DNA from: Hymenobacter daecheongensis DSM 21074 | GTDB lineage: Bacteria; Bacteroidota; Bacteroidia; Cytophagales; Hymenobacteraceae | Length of the DNA stretch: 64,000 bases | Assembly: GCF_900141805.1 (NCBI RefSeq) | Contig: NZ_FQYN01000001.1 | Coordinates: 558,001 to 622,000 of the forward strand | Direction: 5' to 3' | In this document: positions 56,577 through 64,000 of the stretch, one piece after another | Numbering within the stretch: position 1 is the first letter of the stretch | Layout: each line of letters starts with the position of its first letter | Made by a program: the position numbers and the translations under genes | Notes under the pieces: generated by a model | The model's database searches: none | Told to the model about the DNA's origin: nothing | Seen by the model: only the letters and a program-made list of their open reading frames with translations

Positions 56577-58703
56577 TTAGAAGAACTTGGTGCGGTTGTC
56601 TTTGATTTCGGCACGGGCCTTCACGGCCTCGTAGGTAGCGCCATCCACGCGGGCGGTGCGCTGCGCGGCCAGCTGCTGGCGCAGGGCCTTCACGTCCTGC
56701 TGCGCGGTGGGCTTCACGATGGTGCCGCCCTCTATCACCAGCACACCCTGCTCGCCCTGAATTGGGGCCGACTTCTGACCGGCTTTCAGGCCGAAAGCTT
56801 TGCCCAGTGCCACCGGCTCGCCGCCGAGGCCCTGAATTACGCCCGTGCCCAGCACTACATCAGAAGCGGTTTTTACCTGGGCGGCGGGGCCGTAGGCGGC
56901 AGCCAGCTGCTCCAGCGTGCCCTGCTTGCCTTCCAGCTTGGCCATGATCTGCTTGGCTTTTTCCTCGTTGCGCACCTGCGCGGTCAACTCGGGCTTCATG
57001 CTGGCTACGTCGGCTACGCCTTTGGTCCGCTCGCCGGTGAGGGCGGCAATAACGTACTGGCCGTTGATTTCAAACACGTCGGAAACGTCGCCCACTTTCG
57101 TGGCTTTGCCGCCCTGGCCAGCCCCGTACGACCAGCGCACCAGTTCGCGGGCATCCTGCAGGCCACCCACGGCCCGGTCGCCGCGGCCCAGGCCTTTGGC
57201 TTCCAGCTTCTGCAGGGTCTTGTCCTTGGTCACCAGCTTGCGGAACGACTCCAGATCGGTGGCCTGACCTTTCAGCTCCTGGGCGCGGGCGTAAGCAGCT
57301 TCACGGGTAGCATCCGAAGGCACGATGTTTTTCTGCACCGCGGCAATCTGGTAGGTCTGGTTGGTTTTCGGAGCCGTGATTTTGATGATGTGGTAGCCGA
57401 ACGAGGTCTTTACCAGGTTGGGCAGCAGGCCGGCCGAAGTGGCGCCGAATACGGCTTTCTCGAACTCGGGCACCATGCGGCCCTGCGTGAACCAGCCCAG
57501 GTCGCCGCCCTGCTCCTTGGTGCCATCGGTGCCGAACTGGCGCGCCATAGCCGCGAAATCAGCCCCGCCTTTGATCTTGTTCAGCAAGTCCTGCGCCTTG
57601 GCCTTAGCGGCGGCCTCCGCCTCCGGCGTAGCGCCTTCGGCCTTGATGAGGATGTGGCTGGCGCGGGCTGAAGCCTGGGTGCCGGCTTTCTGGCCGGTTA
57701 CCTTGAAGATCGAATACACGCCATTCTCGGCGTAGGGGCCATATACCTGGCCCACTTTCAGCGGCTGCTGGCTGCGGAGCTTCTCGGGCATATCCGCCGG
57801 CGACACGTAGGCCGCGTTGTAGGGCTGGTCGGAGTTGAGCTTCACAAACAGCGAGTCGCTGGGGGCGGTGCTGAACTGCGCGGTCAGCTCGTCCACGGTT
57901 TTGCGCACGCTCAGGCTGTCTTCTTTGGAAGCCGTTACCGGAATGGTCACGTACTCGATGGTGCGGCCGTCTTCTACTTTGTAGCGCGCCTGGTTCTTGT
58001 CGAGGTAGGCCTGCAGCTGGGCATCCGTCACTTTCACCGCCGAGTCGGAGATGGAGAAATACGGCACCAGCAGGTAGCGGAAGTTAGCTTTCGTGTTTTG
58101 GTTTTCGCCAAACAGCTTGGCTTCGGCCGTCGTTACGTAGGTCGAAATCTTGAGCAGGTTGTTGTACTTGTTGGCGAGGCGCTCGGGGCCGAGGTTGGCT
58201 TCGAAGTTGCGGAAAGCATCCTGGGCCTGGGGCGGCAGCTTGTCGAGGTTGCGCAGGTACTCAATCACCTTGGCGCGGTCGAACTGCTGGGTTTTGGGGT
58301 CGGTGAAGGCCTGGCGGATGCTGGGGTGAATGTTCTTGCCCTGCACCATGTCGGTCAGCTCGTCGTCCGATACTTTCAGGCCCAGCTTGTCGAATTCCTT
58401 CTGGAAGGCAATGCGGTAAATGGTCTGGTTCCAGGCCTGGTCGCGCAGGTAGCCCATCGTCTGCTCGTCGGGCTGGCGGCCCTGCTGGGCAATGAACTGC
58501 TGCTTGGCCTGCTCTACGGCCACCTGAAACTCGTTGTAGTCTACTTTCTCGCCGGCGACCTCGCCCACGACGTTTTCATTGCGGTTGAACAGGCGGTTCT
58601 TGCCGCCGATCAGGTCGCCTCCGACGATGAAAAGCAGCAGACCAATGGCAACGATGCCAACGGCCCAGCTCGATTTTTCCCGAATCGTGTTAATTAATGC
58701 CAT
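56577..58703 (-). CDS. PpiD-type periplasmic peptidyl-prolyl isomerase/chaperone
   Basis: 708 residues. One N-terminal membrane helix (about 13-30, 'WAVGIVAIGLLLFIVGGDLI'), SurA_N-like chaperone segment (about 35-280), a parvulin rotamase domain (about 345-445, with 'ARASHILIKAEG', 'GGDLGWFTQGRMVPEFE' and 'TSFGYHIIKI') and a second rotamase-like half to the C-terminus. It helps fold outer-membrane proteins. Upstream on the same strand are the 98-residue protein, LptC and the outer-membrane protein, so this is an envelope cluster. Confidence 0.94.
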   Translation of the reverse strand: MALINTIREKSSWAVGIVAIGLLLFIVGGDLIGGKNRLFNRNENVVGEVAGEKVDYNEFQVAVEQAKQQFIAQQGRQPDEQTMGYLRDQAWNQTIYRIAFQKEFDKLGLKVSDDELTDMVQGKNIHPSIRQAFTDPKTQQFDRAKVIEYLRNLDKLPPQAQDAFRNFEANLGPERLANKYNNLLKISTYVTTAEAKLFGENQNTKANFRYLLVPYFSISDSAVKVTDAQLQAYLDKNQARYKVEDGRTIEYVTIPVTASKEDSLSVRKTVDELTAQFSTAPSDSLFVKLNSDQPYNAAYVSPADMPEKLRSQQPLKVGQVYGPYAENGVYSIFKVTGQKAGTQASARASHILIKAEGATPEAEAAAKAKAQDLLNKIKGGADFAAMARQFGTDGTKEQGGDLGWFTQGRMVPEFEKAVFGATSAGLLPNLVKTSFGYHIIKITAPKTNQTYQIAAVQKNIVPSDATREAAYARAQELKGQATDLESFRKLVTKDKTLQKLEAKGLGRGDRAVGGLQDARELVRWSYGAGQGGKATKVGDVSDVFEINGQYVIAALTGERTKGVADVASMKPELTAQVRNEEKAKQIMAKLEGKQGTLEQLAAAYGPAAQVKTASDVVLGTGVIQGLGGEPVALGKAFGLKAGQKSAPIQGEQGVLVIEGGTIVKPTAQQDVKALRQQLAAQRTARVDGATYEAVKARAEIKDNRTKFF

Positions 58704-58792
58704 TTACTTGAAAAAAAGCGCGGTAAGAAAAGTACAAAGAGGCGCAAAATAACCAGAATCCGCCGGACATTCAAAGCCGGTGCTATACAACA

Positions 58793-58814
58793 ACGCCCGA
58801 AGGCTACTTCGGGC
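58793..58814. terminator. Hairpin after the 98-residue gene
   Basis: CGCCCGAAG-GCTA-CTTCGGGCG stem just beyond the stop at 58836 in the minus direction; the flank is weakly T-rich. Confidence 0.6.
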
Positions 58815-58835
58815 GGGCAACTTTCAGGGAGAAAG

Positions 58836-59132
58836 CTAGTTTCGGCGCTTGGGGTGCGCCGGAATTTTAACGGTTTTGCCCGGCGGCTTCCGCGCTGCCT
58901 GCGCTTTGGCGGCCGCCTCGTTTTCGCGCTGCTTGAGGTAGCGGTAATACATGGTGCAGGCCAGGGAAATCATGAACACAAAGTAATTGCGCTGCAGACT
59001 TTCCAGGGGCTTCTGCGGATTGTTTTCCACCAGGGTCTGATACACGCCGATGACGAACGTGACCACGGCCACCGAAAACAGCACGGTGCGGCCCATGCCG
59101 GGGGCCCAGAATTGCTTCAGCAGCTGCCGCAT
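58836..59132 (-). CDS. Small two-helix membrane protein after lptC
   Basis: 98 residues. Two membrane segments (about 15-33 and 48-64) and a Lys/Arg/Ala-rich cytoplasmic tail. It begins at the base where the LptC stop ends (1-bp overlap), so it is translationally coupled to LptC. No family name; position in the LPS-transport/outer-membrane cluster suggests an envelope role. Confidence 0.72.
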   Translation of the reverse strand: MRQLLKQFWAPGMGRTVLFSVAVVTFVIGVYQTLVENNPQKPLESLQRNYFVFMISLACTMYYRYLKQRENEAAAKAQAARKPPGKTVKIPAHPKRRN

Positions 59133-59755
59133 CAGGGTTTTTGGGGGCTAGGTTGGGGCGCAGAAGGGGTGGCGGCCGCATCGAGGGTGAAAATGCCTTC
59201 CGGCTTCATGATGCGGTAGCGCGAGAAGTCCTGGTTGGCGGTCAGGCCGTAGCCGGTCAGCACTTCCGTCAGGGTTTCGACGCGCACGAAGGTGGCCGGC
59301 TGGGTGTAGATCTGGGCTTTGGCTTTGTCGTAGAACAGCTCTTCGGTGTTCATCTTCTGCTGCTTCTGCTCGTTTTTCACCCGCACGTCGCCGCGCACTA
59401 CATAGAGGTTCTTGTTCTTGTCGTACTTGCCGTAGTTGCCGCTTAGCGTGTTCACCACGGTGCGGCCGCCGTCGCCGTAGAAGGTGACTTTCACGCCCTT
59501 GGGGTATAGCTGGTCGCCCGACTCGAAGGTTTGCTCCAGCGGGGCCGTGAGGCGAATCTGGAGCTTGGCCGAGTCGCTGATGAGCGTCAGCACGTTGGTC
59601 ACTTCCACCGTCGGCCCCTTGTACACCATCTTCTTGGTGGTGGCCGCGTCTTTCTTTTCGCAGCCCGCGCCCAGGCCGGCTATTGCCACCAGGGACAACA
59701 GCAGCCAGCATCGGTTGGAGGAGAAGACGGGCTTCATGGCCATAAGCTTATTCAA
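59132..59755 (-). CDS. lptC: LptC-like LPS export periplasmic lipoprotein
   Basis: 207 residues. Lipobox ends at C32 ('VAIAGLGAGC'), so a lipoprotein rather than the membrane-anchored LptC of gammaproteobacteria. The body has the LptC/OstA beta-jellyroll repeats: 'AKLQIRLTAPLEQTFESGDQ' and 'TVVNTLSGNYGKYDKNKNLY', then 'VRGDVRVKNEQKQQKMNTEE'. It would bridge LptB2FG to LptA. Starts at 59755 (or 59743/59737) and overlaps the end of the outer-membrane protein gene by 8 bp. Identity with LptC rests on these motifs and context. Confidence 0.88.
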   Translation of the reverse strand: MNKLMAMKPVFSSNRCWLLLSLVAIAGLGAGCEKKDAATTKKMVYKGPTVEVTNVLTLISDSAKLQIRLTAPLEQTFESGDQLYPKGVKVTFYGDGGRTVVNTLSGNYGKYDKNKNLYVVRGDVRVKNEQKQQKMNTEELFYDKAKAQIYTQPATFVRVETLTEVLTGYGLTANQDFSRYRIMKPEGIFTLDAAATPSAPQPSPQKP

Positions 59756-61094
59756 TGCGGCGCTTGATAAACCAGCGGTTGTTCAGCGTCACGCCCAGCT
59801 GCAGGCGCAGGTAGTCGTCCTTCACGTTGTTCACGGTGCGCGTGCCGGCAGCGTCGCGGAGCTGGTAGGTGTCGAGGTTGCCGCGCTGCCCGTAGGTGAA
59901 GGCCAGCCCGATAACGGTGGCATCGAGCGGGGTGGCGCTGGGCAGCGGGAAGGCGAAGCCCCAGCTCACTGAGCGGTCATACAGCGCCTGCCCGTTGGGC
60001 TGATACGGCATCTGAGCCACGTTCAGGCCCGCCCGGTAAGTGATGCGCTTGAAGTAGTTTTCTACGGAAGTGGCATCCGGCGTGTACTCGCCGCCCACGC
60101 CCACGCGCAGCGTGTTGTCGAGCCGTGCCGATGTGGCCGAGCTGGTGAAGGCCTGGTATTTCGACCATTGCTGGTGGGCCACGTCCACGTTGGCGCTCCA
60201 GTTCTTGTTGTTATCAAAGCTAACCCCGACCTGGGCCAGGGCCGGCACGATGGATTTGCCTTTCTGATCCACCAGCTCATCGAAGCGCTCCACTTCGAAG
60301 CCATCCAGGGTTTCGCGGCGCTGCGCCTGGCTGCGGGTGCCGTTCAGGTTGGTCTTGAAGCTGTATACGCCGCCCAGGTTGTAATTGAGCTTATCATTCA
60401 CTTTGCCGCGGTAGTGCAGCGCGCCCCGGAAAGCAAAGTCGGAGTAGTGGATCTGCTCGGTACGCACCACCCGCGTGATATCGGCGGCCGTATCGGTGTT
60501 GCGGGCCAGCGCGGTGCCCGTAGAGAGGTCGATGCTGCCGAACACGTAGGAGGCCGTGACGCCCACCGCCAGCCCCTTGCCGAGGCGGTAGCCCTGCGCT
60601 AGGTACGCTTCCGACAAGCCGCCTTTGCCGCGCTCCTGCAGCTGGGCCTTTGTGTCGGGGTCACCGGCCACGGTGGTCACGGTGTTGGCCTCGTAGTCGA
60701 CGGACGTGTAGGGCTTCAGACCGGCGGCGGCTCCCCAGCTTTTGGAAAGCGGCACCGCCAGCGCCAGATAGCCCAGCGAGGCGCTGCCCGTCCGGTTTGA
60801 CTGGTTCACGGTATGCAGCCGGCGCAGCAGGGCATTAAAGCCGGCCTCGTAGGTAGTGCGCGAAATGTAAGCCAGCATGGCCGGGTTCAGCTCGTTCACG
60901 TTCGTGCTGTTGGGCGCAGCCAGCCCTACGCCGCCCATGCCCAGCTGCCGCACGCCGCCCACGTTGCCCGCAAAGTCGCCGAAGCCGATGCGGGAGTAGG
61001 GCGAGTTGCCGAGGCCCTGCCCCTGCGTGCGTGGCGCGGCCCACAGGCCCAACAGAGTCAGCCCCACGAGGCCGGCGAATTTAGTTTTCAACAT
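59748..61094 (-). CDS. Outer-membrane beta-barrel protein (FadL/OMPP1-like form)
   Basis: 448 residues from the ATG at 61094. A signal peptide ('TLLGLWAAPRTQGQ') is followed by 'GNSPYSRIGFGDF', then 'QLGMGGVGLA' and 'NELNPAMLAY', the start pattern of Bacteroidota transport-type barrels in which the N-terminus plugs the barrel. The rest has alternating amphipathic strands, ends in 'LGVTLNNRWFIKRRIE'. Substrate unknown. Its position beside lptC and coaX is common in Cytophagales. Overlaps the coaX stop by 14 bp. Confidence 0.87.
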   Translation of the reverse strand: MLKTKFAGLVGLTLLGLWAAPRTQGQGLGNSPYSRIGFGDFAGNVGGVRQLGMGGVGLAAPNSTNVNELNPAMLAYISRTTYEAGFNALLRRLHTVNQSNRTGSASLGYLALAVPLSKSWGAAAGLKPYTSVDYEANTVTTVAGDPDTKAQLQERGKGGLSEAYLAQGYRLGKGLAVGVTASYVFGSIDLSTGTALARNTDTAADITRVVRTEQIHYSDFAFRGALHYRGKVNDKLNYNLGGVYSFKTNLNGTRSQAQRRETLDGFEVERFDELVDQKGKSIVPALAQVGVSFDNNKNWSANVDVAHQQWSKYQAFTSSATSARLDNTLRVGVGGEYTPDATSVENYFKRITYRAGLNVAQMPYQPNGQALYDRSVSWGFAFPLPSATPLDATVIGLAFTYGQRGNLDTYQLRDAAGTRTVNNVKDDYLRLQLGVTLNNRWFIKRRIE

Positions 61095-61824
61095 TGTGCA
61101 CCAATATTCGGTGAAGCCCGAGTAGCACGAGCTCCGGAATGACAAAGATATGGCCTTTCAGCCGGGGTTGAAAAAACCGGGCATCGCCGCCGGCCAGCAC
61201 CACGCCCAGTTGCGGGCTGTGCTGCCGGTACTGCGCAATGAAGCCGTTGACCTCCGCCACCGCCCCGTTCAGCACCCCGCTCCGGATGGCCGACTGCGTG
61301 TCGTCGCCAGTGAGGGGCAGCGGGGCCGCCGTGTCGGCGGGCAGGGCTACCAGCGGCAGGCGGCCCGTGAGCTGGTGCAAGGCCTCGAAGCGCATGCGCA
61401 GCCCTGGCGCGATGCTACCGCCCCGAAACGTATGGCCGCCCTCCACCCAGTCGCACTTCAGGGCCGTGCCGGCATCCACGATCAGCGTATCGGCGGCGGG
61501 GCGCAGCCAGGCCGCGCCCACGGCGGCGGCCAGCCGGTCGGCCCCCAGCGTGTCGGGCGTGGCGTAGGTATTCCGCAGGGGCAGCGGCGTGGTGGCGGGC
61601 TTAAACTCCAGCACCCGGCCCGGCACCAGTGGCCGCAGCCGCGCCGCCCATTCGGCCGTGGGTTCCGCCACCGAGGCCACCAGTACATGGTCGGGCCGGA
61701 GCCGCGCCACGGTTTCCGGCACCGCCTCCAGCGTGTGCCCGCCCGCCGATTCGCGCAGCACGTCGTCCTCGAAGCAGCCGTATTTCACGGCCGTATTGCC
61801 GATATCGAAGACCAGGGTACGCAT
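61081..61824 (-). CDS. coaX: Type III pantothenate kinase (CoaX)
   Basis: 247 residues from the ATG at 61824 ('MRTLVFDIGNTAVKYG'). Phosphate 1 'DIGNTAVKYG' (7-16), 'GADRLAAAVGA' (near 92-102), 'IVDAGTALKCDWVEGG' (near 112-127) and 'GGSIAPGLRMRFEAL' mark the ASKHA-fold type III enzyme. It phosphorylates pantothenate, the committed step to CoA. Completes the pantothenate set with panC/panD at 35 kb. Longer readings to 61866 add an unlikely lead. Starts the operon coaX-OMP-lptC-98aa-(PpiD). Confidence 0.97.
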   Translation of the reverse strand: MRTLVFDIGNTAVKYGCFEDDVLRESAGGHTLEAVPETVARLRPDHVLVASVAEPTAEWAARLRPLVPGRVLEFKPATTPLPLRNTYATPDTLGADRLAAAVGAAWLRPAADTLIVDAGTALKCDWVEGGHTFRGGSIAPGLRMRFEALHQLTGRLPLVALPADTAAPLPLTGDDTQSAIRSGVLNGAVAEVNGFIAQYRQHSPQLGVVLAGGDARFFQPRLKGHIFVIPELVLLGLHRILVHNVEN

Positions 61825-61873
61825 GAGGACAAGAGAAATTACGGGCCGAACGGGCCGGCGGCACAAAGCAGTG

Positions 61874-61912
61874 CTGCCCGCCCCCCAACTTCACGAGTCG
61901 GTGGGCGGGCAG
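61874..61912. terminator. Intrinsic terminator of the pseudouridine synthase gene
   Basis: CTGCCCGCC-(21 nt)-GGCGGGCAG stem just before the stop at 61924 in the minus direction. Confidence 0.6.
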
Positions 61913-61923
61913 CGGGTTGCCTG

Positions 61924-63846
61924 CTACATGAAATACTTCAGCCGGATTACTTCCTTTTCGCTCAAAAAGCGCCACTTGCCGCGCGGCAGGTCCTTCTTGG
62001 TCAGGCCGGCGTACTGCACGCGGTCCAGCGCTACCACCTCGTAGCCGAGGTGCTCGAATATGCGCCGCACAATGCGGTTGCGGCCCAGGTGCAGCTCAAT
62101 GCCCACGAAATGGGCGTTGCCGGCCACAATGGCCACATCATCCACGTCGGCTTTGCCGTCTTCCAACTCCAGGCCTTCCGCAATCTGGCGTAGGTGCTCT
62201 TCCGTCAGCGGCTTGTTCAGCTCCGCCTGATAGATCTTCTTGTTCTTGTGCGACGGGTGCGAGAGTTTCTGCGCCACCTCCCCATCATTAGTGAAGAGCA
62301 GCAGGCCTGTGGTGTTGCGGTCGAGGCGGCCCACCGGGAAAATGCGCTCCTTGGAGGCCGTAGCCACCAGGTCCATCACCGTTTTGCGGCCCTCAGGGTC
62401 TTCGGTGGTCGTAATGAAGTCCTTGGGCTTGTTCAGCAGCACATACACCTGCTTCTCGCGGTTCAGGTTGGTTTTGCCATACTGCACTGTATCGGTGGGC
62501 TTTACCTGGTAGCCCATTTCGGTCACTACCTCGCCGTTCACCTTTATTTCGCCGGCGGCAATCAGCTCATCCGCGTCGCGGCGCGAGCAGATGCCGGCGT
62601 TGGCAATGTAGCGGTTCAGGCGCACCGCGTCGGTCTTCTCCTCTTCGCGGCGGCGCTTGTTGCCACGGGTTTTGTCGTCTTCGTAGTGCTTCAGGTTGGC
62701 ATACGATGGCGCTTCACCCGCTACCTCGCCCCGCTTGGGCTTGTCGGCCCGGTTGGAGGTGGCAAAGCGCTTATCGGAGCTGGGGCTGATGCGCGGGTTG
62801 CGCTCATTGCCATAGGGCTTGCCCTCTTCGCGGGAGCTGGTCGCGCCCCGCTTGTCGTCGTCAAAGCGGCGTGGTGCGGCGTTGCGGTCGGCGTAAGTGC
62901 CTCGGTCGCCGGTAGGCTTGTTGCCGAAGGCCGGCCGCTCGCCAAAGCTGCGGCTGCCAAAGCCGCCTTCGCGGCGCTCCGGCCGCTCGGTGCGGTCATT
63001 CTCCTCGCGGGTAAACTCTTCCGGCGGCTTGCGGAAATCGAAGGGCCGGGCCGGCCGGATGGCGCGGTTCGGACCCATATCCGCATCCCGCTCAAAGCGC
63101 TCAGCGGCCGGGGCCGGCGTGGGCGGCAGCGGCTGGCTGGTGCCCGACTCCTGCTCAAATGGGTTGGCCTTTTTGAATTTGCGGTTTCGCTCGCCGTGGT
63201 CGCCGCGCGGCACGGCCGGCTTGCCCTCCTGCCGATACGGCTGGCCGGGCCAGTTGGCCTTGGGCTCGTAGGGGCGGGCCGGGCGCTCATCGCGCGGCTT
63301 TTCCCGGTCGCCGAAGCTGCGGCGGTCGTCGCCGCGGCTCTCGAAGCGGCGCGGCGCGTCCCGGTCAAACGAGCGGGGTGGCCGGCTGTCCTGCTCGCGG
63401 TTGAAGGGGCGCGTCGGGCGGTTGCCCCCATCACGGCTGCCAAAGGATGGCCGGTCGTTACCGCCTTCGCGGTTGAACGGACGGCGGGTGTCGTCGGAGC
63501 CTTCGCGGCGGGCACCGGCACCAAAGCTGCCCCGGCTACCTGCGCCCTCGGGCCGGTTGAAGCCGCCCTGCGAGCCGAATTTCTTCGGTCCCGAATCATT
63601 GCCGCCGAAGCGTTTGCCGCCAAAGCCGCCGCCTTCGCCCGGCTTGCCAGCCGAGCGGCCGAACGATGGCCGGGAAGAAAAGTCGCGGCCTTTGGGGCTG
63701 TCGTTGCCGAAGCGGTTGCCGCCGCCGGTGCTGCCCTCGGCGGGGCGGGGCGGGTAGTTGCGAGGGCCATTGGGGCCGCCCGCGGGCCGGGAGCCGGCGG
63801 AGTTGCGACGTTCGGGCTTATCGCCGGAGAAGTGTTGCTTGCTCAT
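61924..63846 (-). CDS. RsuA/RluB-type pseudouridine synthase with a long disordered N-terminal arm
   Basis: 640 residues. The C-terminal about 240 are the enzyme: an S4 RNA-binding domain ('RLNRYIANAGICSRRDADEL') and the RsuA/RluB-type catalytic domain with 'GRLDRNTTGLLLFTNDG' (catalytic Asp near 508) and 'IVRRIFEHLGYEVV'. The N-terminal about 390 residues are low complexity: Arg, Gly, Asp, Phe, Ser and Pro in repeats of the kinds GGFGGKRFGG, RPFNRE and DRRSFGDR. Such arms are seen in Bacteroidota members of the family and resemble RGG/FG RNA-binding tails. It likely modifies rRNA. Confidence 0.93.
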   Translation of the reverse strand: MSKQHFSGDKPERRNSAGSRPAGGPNGPRNYPPRPAEGSTGGGNRFGNDSPKGRDFSSRPSFGRSAGKPGEGGGFGGKRFGGNDSGPKKFGSQGGFNRPEGAGSRGSFGAGARREGSDDTRRPFNREGGNDRPSFGSRDGGNRPTRPFNREQDSRPPRSFDRDAPRRFESRGDDRRSFGDREKPRDERPARPYEPKANWPGQPYRQEGKPAVPRGDHGERNRKFKKANPFEQESGTSQPLPPTPAPAAERFERDADMGPNRAIRPARPFDFRKPPEEFTREENDRTERPERREGGFGSRSFGERPAFGNKPTGDRGTYADRNAAPRRFDDDKRGATSSREEGKPYGNERNPRISPSSDKRFATSNRADKPKRGEVAGEAPSYANLKHYEDDKTRGNKRRREEEKTDAVRLNRYIANAGICSRRDADELIAAGEIKVNGEVVTEMGYQVKPTDTVQYGKTNLNREKQVYVLLNKPKDFITTTEDPEGRKTVMDLVATASKERIFPVGRLDRNTTGLLLFTNDGEVAQKLSHPSHKNKKIYQAELNKPLTEEHLRQIAEGLELEDGKADVDDVAIVAGNAHFVGIELHLGRNRIVRRIFEHLGYEVVALDRVQYAGLTKKDLPRGKWRFLSEKEVIRLKYFM

Positions 63847-64000
63847 GGTTGCAAGGAAGGAGTGCCGTATCGCTACGGTACGAGTGAAAACAGAAATTCA
63901 AAAACCAGGACCGGAAAGTGTTCAAACGAACTACCCCGGAAAACAGTGCCCGGACCAGCGAACCGGCCCGAACGAGCCGGCCGAAAGTCCGGGCAGAATG

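Noticed and set aside
62721..63770. A 349-codon minus-strand frame within the pseudouridine synthase arm
   Set aside because: Alternative frame of the low-complexity region, Ala/Arg/Pro/Ser-rich, no start context.
1..64000. CRISPR array, rRNA genes, transposase genes
   Set aside because: I saw no regularly spaced identical direct repeats, no rRNA-like stretches and no transposase; only inverted-repeat elements without their own genes.

Overview
The window looks like chromosome from a GC-rich member of the Bacteroidota, most probably a Hymenobacter-type member of the Cytophagales. The evidence is gene content and order (panD-panC-single-domain starch synthase-DUF4270-glmS; GH3-lptB; coaX-OMP-lptC-ppiD), Bacteroidota-type -7 promoter boxes (TAnnTTTG), little sign of Shine-Dalgarno sequences, and several families of intergenic inverted repeats. 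No database search was possible; family names come from motifs and remembered family features.

Region 1 (1 to about 16,180) is the right end of an integrative element that continues off the left edge. A tyrosine recombinase (14778-15998) lies beside a 22-nt stretch that reads as the 3' end of a tRNA gene (16158-16179), followed by an intact terminator. This is read as the attachment site, with host chromosome to its right. Inward of the integrase are two helix-turn-helix proteins, a DUF3987 protein and a zinc-finger/Toprim primase-like protein, which form a typical Bacteroidota mobile-element module. Next come a pair of mutually similar unknown proteins and an XRE regulator. The cargo (1-9219) is a probable anti-phage locus: a tightly packed operon of a DUF4007-like protein (cut by the edge), a 1080-aa P-loop ATPase, a DndC-like PAPS-reductase-family enzyme, a DUF262 protein and a SIR2 protein, meeting a convergent 825-aa GHKL ATPase. 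It matches no named system I can recall and is the main discovery candidate.

Region 2 (16461-25119 and on to 26788) holds chromosomal but less common genes: a five-gene cluster with two coiled-coil/membrane proteins and an ABC transporter whose substrate-binding protein is fused to an OmpA-type peptidoglycan-binding domain; a two-gene ATPase plus PD-(D/E)XK-like pair that may be a second defence unit; and an NtrC-type response regulator with a histidine kinase. Palindromic repeats sit between many of these genes.

Region 3 (26899-64000) is mostly core genome: a DnaJ-TPR protein, a holin-like and an envelope protein, PcrB-type prenyl-glyceryl phosphate synthase, an AraC regulator, acyl-CoA dehydrogenase, a YugP-type protease, RfaE2-like nucleotidyltransferase with a flippase-like membrane protein, pantothenate genes (panD, panC and, further on, coaX), glmS, gltX, RidA, AIM24 protein, GH3 protein, lptB, M61 peptidase, recJ, a TPR lipoprotein-like exported protein, PpiD, lptC, an outer-membrane protein and an RsuA/RluB pseudouridine synthase with a very long disordered arm. 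Envelope biogenesis (lptB, lptC, PpiD, OMP) and cofactor supply (pantothenate to CoA) are the recurring themes.
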